From Erysipelotrichia bacterium (GTDB lineage Bacteria; Bacillota_I; Bacilli_A; Erysipelotrichales; Erysipelotrichaceae), in assembly GCA_012520255.1 (NCBI GenBank), contig JAAYOQ010000013.1, positions 1 to 40,067 on the forward strand: a stretch of DNA of 40,067 nt, in the 5' to 3' direction. This document shows, in pieces, positions 33,873 through 40,067 of the stretch. A program made the position numbers and the translations under genes. The notes under the pieces were generated by a model, which was given only the letters and a program-made list of their open reading frames with translations, had not been told where the DNA came from and made no database searches. Position 1 is the first letter of the stretch. Every line of letters starts with the position of its first letter.

Positions 33873-34829
33873 TTACATCCTTAATAGGAAATAGTAGGCT
33901 ATCAAAACAATGTTTAAAAAAATTAAGATTGCAGTGGCAATCGATAAAGCAGAAATGATATTTTCTTCTTTTTCTTCCTTTAGATATTTTAATTCTTCCT
34001 TATAAAGTTCCTGTTTATCAATATTTTCTTGTTTTTCAATTTCTTTAAAAACGTGGTCAGCTCTTTTTACATCCTTAGAATCAACCTGGTTAGTTATAAC
34101 CAGCTGTGGTAAACCTTGAGTATTTAAATATGAACTTTCAGATTGTTCAATATACATCATTTGAGTATCTGTTAATTCAACTTTTTCAACAACATCTTCA
34201 GTAATCATATCTTTTGATATCATTTCCAAATGAATTTCCTGTTTTTCTGCTTGACCTATATCTTGATGTTCGTCTTCTACTTCAATTTCTTTTTGCAGTT
34301 TACTTGTTTCAGTTTCCTCATTATCTTTATTTTCTTCTATTTTTTTCATCGATAAGGTATCATATAATACTTCAATAATATCTTTTGTTTTTTCCTCTTC
34401 AGCCACTTTCTCATTTTCAACTACTATTTCATCTTCAACTGCTATTTCCTCTTCAACTACTATTTCATCTTCAACTGCTATTTCCTCATCAATTAAAGTT
34501 TTATTTTCATCAATTAAATCTATTTCACTGGAATCAGAAAACTCATAGTTATCATCAAAAATTTCTTCATCTCTCAAAACAATTTTTTCTGTTTCTTCAT
34601 CTATAGAATCATCTTCCAAGTCTTCCTTTTCATAATCTTTTCTTTTACTTATAAACTGATAAACAATTAAAATAAGTCCAATTATTAAACCAATTATTGC
34701 GATAATTAATTGAACAATTGAATTTTCAAGTAAATACAATCCATTATAGTAGGTTATCAGCAAAAAACATCCAATAAATAAAGAAGCATATATACATAAT
34801 AATAATATTAAACGCGAAATTTTATTCAT
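33873..34829 (-). CDS. Acidic membrane protein of unknown function with repeats
   Basis: I do not recognise this 318-residue protein. Two membrane helices lie at the N-terminus (about 7-28 and 36-60), then some 225 highly acidic residues, and a third helix at the C-terminus (about 294-315). The acidic part contains 12-residue repeats (DEEIAVEDEIVV type, about 114-138) and a basic/acidic coiled-coil before the last helix. If the first loop is outside, the acidic region is cytosolic. GGAGGT lies in the end of parC and precedes the ATG. It sits between parC and yqeH, co-directional with both. Acidic repeat tethers of this kind often bind partners; nothing more can be said. Confidence 0.65.
   Translation of the reverse strand: MNKISRLILLLCIYASLFIGCFLLITYYNGLYLLENSIVQLIIAIIGLIIGLILIVYQFISKRKDYEKEDLEDDSIDEETEKIVLRDEEIFDDNYEFSDSSEIDLIDENKTLIDEEIAVEDEIVVEEEIAVEDEIVVENEKVAEEEKTKDIIEVLYDTLSMKKIEENKDNEETETSKLQKEIEVEDEHQDIGQAEKQEIHLEMISKDMITEDVVEKVELTDTQMMYIEQSESSYLNTQGLPQLVITNQVDSKDVKRADHVFKEIEKQENIDKQELYKEELKYLKEEKEENIISALSIATAILIFLNIVLIAYYFLLRM
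34417..34488 (-). repeat. 36-base tandem repeat in the acidic membrane protein gene
   Basis: Two adjacent 36-base copies (34417-34452 and 34453-34488) differ by one base; each is made of two similar 18-base halves. They encode acidic hexads of the form E-(I)-(V/A)-V-E-(D/E). Likely to vary in copy number. Confidence 0.8.
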
Positions 34830-34831
34830 AA

Positions 34832-37309
34832 CTATACCTCCAGGGTTAATTCTTCAAATTCTTTTTTTTCTTTTTTCTTTGGAATATCAATAATTTTAAC
34901 TTCTTCAATTCCGCTGCAGTAATACCAGTTCTCCATTGTTGAGGTAGAAAATCTTGAATCAGAACCTAAAAGATTTATATCTCTAGCTTTTAATTGTAGT
35001 GGCTCACTGTTGGAAATGATTCCTAAATCATCAGATAACGAGCTAACAATAACGTTTTTTATTTCTGCAGGATTAGTTTTATTCTTTTTAGCTATTAATA
35101 AGCCTTTAGTTGCACGTCTGGTAATTTGAATATCAGCAAGTTTTATACGCTTAGAATTACCTTTGGCAGTAAGAAAGATTGCTTCAGTTTTATTTGAAGA
35201 AATAATGTCCATGGCTGCCAGTTCATCTTCACCACTTAATCTAACAGCAATAACACCTTTTGCTCTTGGAGATACACTAGGAATTTCATCTATCGAATAT
35301 CTTAAAGCATAACCATCTTTAGTTACTATCAATACTTCTTCATCTGCATAAGCCAGTTTGGCATCAATAACTCTATCATTGTCGTTCAAATTCATGGCTA
35401 ATGAACTTCTTGAAGTTCTAACCAACTTCCAATTATTTAAATCTGTTCTTTTAATCATGCCACCTTTAGTCACCGTTATAATCCAGGCATAAGTATTAAA
35501 ATCTTTGACAATATAAGCCGAAACAAACTGTTCAGCATTATTTACTTTAACATAATCCGATACATGATTTCCAATATCTCGCCATTTGGATTCAGCTATT
35601 TCATATAGTGGAACCAGAATATATTCTCCAGAAGCTGTAAATGCTATTAGAGTATCAATGCTGTCCGCCTCAACAAAGCCAAGCAACTCATCGGTTTCCT
35701 TTAAACCAGGAAGACAGCTATCTGTTGAATTGTAAGATCTTAACGAAACTTTTTTGATATAGCCATCTCTGGTAAATGAAATCATTACTCTTTCATTAGA
35801 AATCATATCTATCTTATCAATTACAATTTCTTCTATTTCATCTTCAATAACTGTATATCTTTCATGAGCAAACTTATCTTTTAATTGGTTCAACTCGGTA
35901 CATAAAACCTTATTTAATGCAGTTGGACTGTTGATAATTTCATTTAAATCCTTCATTTCGTTGACCAGGAGTGTATATTCATCTCTTAAAGCAAATATAT
36001 CAGTATTTGTTAAACGATACAGTCTTAATTGAACTATCGCTTCTGCTTGAGTTTCGGTAAACTGGAATCTGTTTATTAAATTTTTCTTGGCATCAGCTTT
36101 ATCTTTACTTGAACGAATAATTTTTATCACTTCATCTAATACACTTACCGCTTTTATTAAGCCTTCCAGAATATGACATCTATTTAAACGTTTATCAAAT
36201 TCATATTTAGTTCTTCTTAAAACAAAATCCTTATAAAACTCAACATACGCATCTAACATATCTAAAAGACCCATATACATTGGTCTATTATTAACGATAG
36301 CTACCATATTGTAATTATAGTAAACCTGCAAATCCGTATTTTTATATAAATAATTTAAAATTAAATTTGCATCAGCATCTTTTTTAATATCAACAACTAT
36401 CTTTAATCCTGTTCTATCAGATTCATCTCTGACATCAACAATTCCTTCAAGTTCTTTATTATAACGAATATCATCAATTTTCTTGACAATATTAGTTTTA
36501 ACTACTTCATATGGAATTTCAGTTACAACTAACTGCTTAATATTACCTTTTGCCTTTTCGACAGTTACTTTACTTCTGATAACTATTCTACCCTTTCCAG
36601 TAGTAAACGCCTCTTTAATTCCATCAATACCCTGAGCAATTCCTTTAGTAGGGAAATCAGGTCCTTTAATAATCTTCATTAAATCTTTAACGGTGCTTTC
36701 TGGATTATTAATACGATAAATTGTACCCTCAATTACCTCTTTTAAGTTGTGTGGCGGAATATTTGTCGCATAACCTGCTGCAATGCCGGTAGAACCATTA
36801 ACTAATAAATTGGGATATTTAGCTGGTAAAACTGTTGGCTCATTTTCAGTGTCATCAAAATTTGGAGTCCAGATAACAGTGTCTTTATCAATATCTTCCA
36901 GTAAAGTAGCTGAAATTGGCGCTAACCTTGCTTCAGTATAACGCATAGCTGCAGCGGGATCATCATCAATTGAACCATTGTTTCCATGCATTTCAATTAA
37001 AGTATGATTAACTTTCCAATCTTGTGACAGTCTAACCATTGCATCATAAATTGAACTATCACCATGTGGATGATAATTACCAATAACTAACCCAACCGTC
37101 TTAGCACTCTTTCTGAATGCTTTTTCATGAGTATTGCCATCTTTATGCATGGCATAAAGAATTCTTCTTTGAACAGGCTTTAAACCATCCCTGGCATCAG
37201 GTAAAGCTCTTTCCTGAATAATTGTTTTAGCATATTCACCATATCGATCACTTATGAGTTCCTTTAAAGGAAGTTCTAATATTTTTTCCTCAATTACCTT
37301 TTTTTTCAT
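34832..37309 (-). CDS. parC: DNA topoisomerase IV subunit A
   Basis: ParC is the DNA-cutting subunit of topoisomerase IV, which unlinks daughter chromosomes. I place the start at ATG 37307-37309 (825 residues), with GGAGG nine bases upstream; a longer frame reaches 27 codons into parE without support. The core has RALPDARDGLKPVQRRILYAM, YHPHGDSSIYDAM near 79-91 (the quinolone-binding Ser85 and Asp89 have the usual sensitive residues) and catalytic Tyr124 in AAMRYTEARL. The C-terminal beta-pinwheel follows from about 490. ParC rather than GyrA by partner and motif. The ATG lies one base after the parE stop. Confidence 0.97.
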   Translation of the reverse strand: MKKKVIEEKILELPLKELISDRYGEYAKTIIQERALPDARDGLKPVQRRILYAMHKDGNTHEKAFRKSAKTVGLVIGNYHPHGDSSIYDAMVRLSQDWKVNHTLIEMHGNNGSIDDDPAAAMRYTEARLAPISATLLEDIDKDTVIWTPNFDDTENEPTVLPAKYPNLLVNGSTGIAAGYATNIPPHNLKEVIEGTIYRINNPESTVKDLMKIIKGPDFPTKGIAQGIDGIKEAFTTGKGRIVIRSKVTVEKAKGNIKQLVVTEIPYEVVKTNIVKKIDDIRYNKELEGIVDVRDESDRTGLKIVVDIKKDADANLILNYLYKNTDLQVYYNYNMVAIVNNRPMYMGLLDMLDAYVEFYKDFVLRRTKYEFDKRLNRCHILEGLIKAVSVLDEVIKIIRSSKDKADAKKNLINRFQFTETQAEAIVQLRLYRLTNTDIFALRDEYTLLVNEMKDLNEIINSPTALNKVLCTELNQLKDKFAHERYTVIEDEIEEIVIDKIDMISNERVMISFTRDGYIKKVSLRSYNSTDSCLPGLKETDELLGFVEADSIDTLIAFTASGEYILVPLYEIAESKWRDIGNHVSDYVKVNNAEQFVSAYIVKDFNTYAWIITVTKGGMIKRTDLNNWKLVRTSRSSLAMNLNDNDRVIDAKLAYADEEVLIVTKDGYALRYSIDEIPSVSPRAKGVIAVRLSGEDELAAMDIISSNKTEAIFLTAKGNSKRIKLADIQITRRATKGLLIAKKNKTNPAEIKNVIVSSLSDDLGIISNSEPLQLKARDINLLGSDSRFSTSTMENWYYCSGIEEVKIIDIPKKKEKKEFEELTLEV

Positions 37310-37310
37310 A

Positions 37311-39236
37311 TCAGTTTTCCTCCAAAATATATCCATCTTCCAAAGTGAATGTAACATATGATTCAATCCATTCTCTTCTAACAGCTGCATTATCGCCCAT
37401 CAGGGTAGTAAATCTTTTATCAGTAGAATGATTGTCATCAATTCCAACCTGAATTAAAGTTCTAGTTTCCGGATTCATTGTTGTCTCCCATAATTGATCA
37501 GCATTCATTTCACCTAAACCTTTATAACGCTGTATTTCAACTTTTCCATACTTTTCCTTTAATTCCAATAGTTGGTCTTCATTATACGCATAAAAGAACT
37601 CTTTTCCTTTGGATACCTTATATAGTGGTGGTAAGGCAATATAAACCATTCCTGCATCGATTAAAGGACGCATATAACGATAAAAGAATGTTAATAGCAA
37701 AACCTGAATATGAGATCCATCTACATCAGCATCAGTCATAATAATTACCTTACTGTAATTACAATCTTCTACATCAAATGAATCACCTATTCCAGCACCA
37801 ATTGTCTGAGTTAAAGTATATAACTCTTCATTTCTGTTTATTTCAGCCAATGTTGCTTTTTCAGTATTTAAAACTTTACCCCTTAAAGGTAATATGGCTT
37901 GATATTTTGAGTCTCTTCCCTGTTTAGCACTTCCACCGGCAGAATCACCTTCTACCAAAAATAATTCTTTAATATCAGAATCCTTTGATTGAGCCACAGC
38001 CAGTTTGCCAGACAGGGCTCTTTCATCTTTTTTGTTTCTTTTACTGATTCTTGCCTGTTCTTTAGCTTTTCTTGCTGCTTCTCTGGCAGCTGCAGCCTTT
38101 ATCATCTTTTTTATTAAATTATTGGTAAGCTCTTTATTTTCATCTAAAAAGTAAGCCAACTGCTCTGAAATAAGATTATCCACGACAACTCTAGCTTCAG
38201 GTGTTCCCAGTTTAGCTTTTGTTTGTCCTTCAAACTGTAGTAAATCTTCTGAAATATTTACCGAAATAATACTGGTCAATCCTTCTCTTATATCACTGCC
38301 TTCTAAGTTTTTGTCTTTTTCTTTTAATAAACCGTTTTTACGGGCATATTCATTAAAACATTTGGTAAAAGCTGTTTTGTAGCCAATTTCATGAGAACCT
38401 CCAAAAGGGGTTCTAACATGATTAACAAATGAATATGAATTTTCTTCAAAGGAATCAGTATACTGAAAAGCAATATCAACAGTAATTTTTTCTGTTCCGC
38501 CATTAAACATTATGACAGGTGAAATAGTTGTTTTATCTTCATGAAGGTAAGCCATAAAAGCTTCCAATCCGTTTTCATAATAAAATTCTTCAGATTGGTT
38601 ATGTCTTTCATCCTTCAAAATAATTCTCAACCCACCCATCAGAAAGGCGCTTTCTCTCAGCCTTTGTTTTATGGTGGCATAATTGTAGTCAATACGGCTG
38701 AAAATCTTTTTATCAGCTAAAAATCTTACCATACTTCCCGTTTTATTAGTATTCCCTAAAACCTCCAGTTTACCAACTTTAGAACCACCTTTTTCAAACT
38801 TCATACGATAGGTTTTACCCTGATAGTTGCTTGTTACTTCCAGCCATTCACTTAAGGCATTAACAACTGCTGCCCCTACACCATGTAATCCACCGGCAAC
38901 CTTATAACCTTGCTGACTGGAAAATTTACCTCCAGCATGAAGCTCAGTAAAAATAACTTGCAAAGTAGACATACCACTGACATGCTTGCCAGTTGGCATT
39001 CCTCTTCCTTCATCTTCTATACATATAACATTATTTTTTTCAATCGTTAATTTAATACAATCACCATAGCCGTTTAAAGATTCATCGATAGCATTATCCA
39101 TGATTTCCCATACTAAATGATGCAGACCATATTGGTCAGTTGAGCCAATATACATACCTGGTCTTTTCCTTACAGCTTCTAAACCTTTTAAGATCTGAAT
39201 ACTGCTTTCATCGTAAGATTTAACATTTTTGGCCAT
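37311..39236 (-). CDS. parE: DNA topoisomerase IV subunit B
   Basis: ParE is the ATPase subunit of topoisomerase IV. The 641-residue protein has the GHKL ATPase (LEAVRKRPGMYIGSTD; EIMDNAIDESLNGYG with the Mg-binding Asn; EDEGRGMP; GLHGVGAAVVNALS), the transducer domain (about 220-390), and the toprim domain with EGDSAGG and DADVDGSH. HHLVWEIMDNAIDE and the parC neighbour favour ParE over GyrB. GAGGTG at 39245-39250 precedes the ATG. The gene ends in TGA one base before parC, and begins a run through mtnN. plsY diverges upstream, as in B. subtilis. Confidence 0.97.
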   Translation of the reverse strand: MAKNVKSYDESSIQILKGLEAVRKRPGMYIGSTDQYGLHHLVWEIMDNAIDESLNGYGDCIKLTIEKNNVICIEDEGRGMPTGKHVSGMSTLQVIFTELHAGGKFSSQQGYKVAGGLHGVGAAVVNALSEWLEVTSNYQGKTYRMKFEKGGSKVGKLEVLGNTNKTGSMVRFLADKKIFSRIDYNYATIKQRLRESAFLMGGLRIILKDERHNQSEEFYYENGLEAFMAYLHEDKTTISPVIMFNGGTEKITVDIAFQYTDSFEENSYSFVNHVRTPFGGSHEIGYKTAFTKCFNEYARKNGLLKEKDKNLEGSDIREGLTSIISVNISEDLLQFEGQTKAKLGTPEARVVVDNLISEQLAYFLDENKELTNNLIKKMIKAAAAREAARKAKEQARISKRNKKDERALSGKLAVAQSKDSDIKELFLVEGDSAGGSAKQGRDSKYQAILPLRGKVLNTEKATLAEINRNEELYTLTQTIGAGIGDSFDVEDCNYSKVIIMTDADVDGSHIQVLLLTFFYRYMRPLIDAGMVYIALPPLYKVSKGKEFFYAYNEDQLLELKEKYGKVEIQRYKGLGEMNADQLWETTMNPETRTLIQVGIDDNHSTDKRFTTLMGDNAAVRREWIESYVTFTLEDGYILEEN

Positions 39237-39263
39237 AAATAAAACACCTCTATTACAATAAAT

Positions 39264-39272
39264 ATTATATCA
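39264..39272 (-). promoter_or_regulatory. Extended -10 promoter of parE
   Basis: On the minus strand TGA-TATAAT, with TATAAT at 39264-39269; no clear -35. The ribosome binding site GAGGTG starts 13 bases further, so this leader is longer than those of the compact promoters. Divergent with plsY. Confidence 0.65.
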
Positions 39273-39278
39273 TAAAAA

Positions 39279-39320
39279 TTGCATCCTTCATTTAACTAAT
39301 ATATAATTTATAAAAGGTGA
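39279..39320 (+). promoter_or_regulatory. Compact promoter and RBS of plsY
   Basis: TTGCAT (39279-39284), a 17-base spacer and TATAAT (39302-39307); seven bases later AGGTGA (39315-39320) is the ribosome binding site, four bases before the ATG. Confidence 0.75.
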
Positions 39321-39324
39321 TAAT

Positions 39325-39921
39325 ATGAAGTTTTTTATTTTTTCAGTTTTAAACTATATCGTTGGTTCCATACCCTGGTCCCTGGTTATCGGCAAAGTTT
39401 TTTACAATACTGATGTCAGAAAACATGGCTCAGGAAATTTAGGCGCAACCAATACAGGTAGAACATTAGGTAAAAAGGCAGCTTATGCGGTTGCTGTTTT
39501 AGATGCTCTGAAAGGATTTTTCATGTTTTTAATATTATCAGCAATTGATTTCAAAACAGCTTGTCTAACAATTATCTTTGTACCGGTTGGTCACTGCTAT
39601 CCCCTTTTTGCTAACTTCAAAGGTGGTAAAGCAGTAGCTACTACTTTTGGCATCATACTGGCTGTTTCTATCTCTAGTTTAAAATCATTTATTTTAGTCT
39701 TTTTACTACCACTGGCTATCTGGTTTTTAATTAGCTGGGTTACCGAATATGTTTCCCTTGCTTCTTTGATATCGACATTGATTTCAGTAATTGTTTCCTT
39801 TTTCGTTTGTCATAGATATGTTTCATTTGCCTTGTTTGCTATCTGGTTATTAGTTACCTTTAAACACAAAGAAAACATTGAAAGACTGATAAAAGGAACA
39901 GAAAATAAAAGAAACTATTAA
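39325..39921 (+). CDS. plsY: Glycerol-3-phosphate acyltransferase PlsY
   Basis: PlsY transfers an acyl group from acyl phosphate to glycerol 3-phosphate, the first step of phospholipid synthesis in most Gram-positives. Its acyl phosphate can come from FakA/FakB, whose kinase subunit is encoded in this window, as well as from PlsX. The 198-residue integral membrane protein has about five helices. The three family motifs are clear: GSIPWSLVIGK, GSGNLGATNTGRTLG (phosphate binding), and GHCYPLFANFKGGKAVAT. AGGTGA lies four bases before the ATG. No terminator is seen between it and the IS end. Confidence 0.97.
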   Translation: MKFFIFSVLNYIVGSIPWSLVIGKVFYNTDVRKHGSGNLGATNTGRTLGKKAAYAVAVLDALKGFFMFLILSAIDFKTACLTIIFVPVGHCYPLFANFKGGKAVATTFGIILAVSISSLKSFILVFLLPLAIWFLISWVTEYVSLASLISTLISVIVSFFVCHRYVSFALFAIWLLVTFKHKENIERLIKGTENKRNY

Positions 39922-39937
39922 AAATGGATTTTGATAT

Positions 39938-39994
39938 GATCCCTCCAAAGTAGACACACGAAATATACAAAAGTGAGTTTACAAAGGAGGGATT
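39938..39994 (+). promoter_or_regulatory. Hairpin able to hide the transposase RBS
   Basis: TCCCTCC (39940-39946, extendable outward by an A-T and a G-U pair) pairs with GGAGGGA (39986-39992), which is the transposase ribosome binding site. Inside, GTAGAC (39950-39955) pairs with GTTTAC (39977-39982) with one G-U. The two stems are separated by a symmetrical AAA/AAA loop. Confidence 0.6.
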
Positions 39995-39999
39995 TTATT

Positions 40000-40067
40000 A
40001 TGGGAAGAAAACCAAAGATATCTTATGAAGAAAAGATACAAGCAGTTGAAGATTATCTAAGTGGAAA
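40000..40067 (+). CDS. IS transposase N-terminus (HTH, IS3-type OrfA likely), partial
   Basis: Only 22 codons and two bases are inside the window, beginning MGRKPKISYEEKIQAVEDYL. The basic start followed by a helix with KIQAVEDYLSG resembles the helix-turn-helix N-terminus of IS3-family OrfA proteins (IS150 type), which bind the IS ends. The ATG lies eight bases after GGAGGGA. The family is a judgement from a short stretch; other HTH transposases begin similarly. Confidence 0.6.
   Translation, partial: MGRKPKISYEEKIQAVEDYLSG

Larger units (their letters stand above)
39932..40067 (+). mobile_element. Left end of an insertion sequence, continuing beyond the window
   Basis: Downstream of plsY the sequence changes to a non-coding end with an inverted repeat and then the first codons of an HTH-type transposase protein. 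The exact IS boundary cannot be fixed without the right end; it is probably within a few bases of 39932-39940. Confidence 0.6.

Noticed and set aside
34385-34606. Plus-strand frame opposite the acidic membrane protein gene
   Set aside because: It is a repetitive mirror of acidic codons with no start signals.
37310-37390. N-terminal extension of ParC within parE
   Set aside because: It overlaps the conserved end of ParE; the internal ATG has a good GGAGG.
37311-39236. GyrB-GyrA instead of ParE-ParC
   Set aside because: Motifs such as HHLVWEIMDNAIDE and the plsY neighbour are typical of topoisomerase IV in Firmicutes.

Overview
The window is a gene-dense, AT-rich chromosomal segment from a low-GC Gram-positive bacterium. 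The gene set is typical of Firmicutes: PolC-type polymerase, DivIB, FakA, an Asp23-family protein, RecU next to a class A PBP, DnaD next to Nth, YqeH-YhbY-NadD/YqeK, and an L27 that carries the Prp-cleaved N-terminal extension. TGA is used as a stop (parE, recG), so this is not a code-4 mycoplasma. A shrunken NadD fused to YqeK and a long acidic tail on NusA recall Mollicutes and Erysipelotrichia-like lineages. I cannot name the species from sequence alone.

Layout. Positions 1-1441 (minus) hold a lipoprotein cut by the window edge and a helical-repeat protein. Positions 1587-3441 hold psuK-psuG (pseudouridine breakdown). Positions 3495-20755 (minus) are an almost unbroken run, read murG-murB-divIB-yloU-fakA-recG-rnc-polC-GDPD-rimP-nusA-ylxR-infB-rbfA, with internal promoters before rnc and rimP. 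Positions 20907-24798 (minus) are rplU-prp-rpmA-obgE-ruvA-ruvB, headed by a likely L21 leader RNA. Positions 25109-25623 are a frameshifted, more GC-rich GNAT acetyltransferase that looks acquired and lies between two copies of a 27-bp repeat. Positions 25955-29226 (plus) are recU-pbp1. Positions 29290-30400 (minus) are dnaD-nth. Position 30486 starts a membrane-anchored thioredoxin-fold-like protein (plus). Positions 31002-39236 (minus) are parE-parC-acidic membrane protein-yqeH-yhbY-nadD/yqeK-mtnN. plsY (plus) follows, and at the right edge an insertion sequence begins with its first transposase codons.

The genes cover cell-wall synthesis and division (murG, murB, divIB, pbp1), translation and ribosome assembly (infB, rbfA, rimP, rnpM, obgE, yqeH, yhbY, rplU, rpmA), transcription (nusA), replication and repair (polC, dnaD, recG, ruvAB, recU, nth, parEC) and lipid metabolism (plsY, fakA). 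No tRNA, rRNA, CRISPR array, prophage or defence island was seen.

The most unusual pattern is regulatory. At eight gene starts a TATAAT-like -10 box lies only 5-7 bases upstream of the Shine-Dalgarno sequence, so the predicted mRNA would begin essentially at its ribosome binding site. Other points worth attention are the NadD/YqeK fusion without most NadD motifs, the roughly 200-residue acidic NusA extension, the decayed PHP domain of PolC, a GNRA-capped hairpin in the rimP leader, and a hairpin that can hide the ribosome binding site of the IS transposase.
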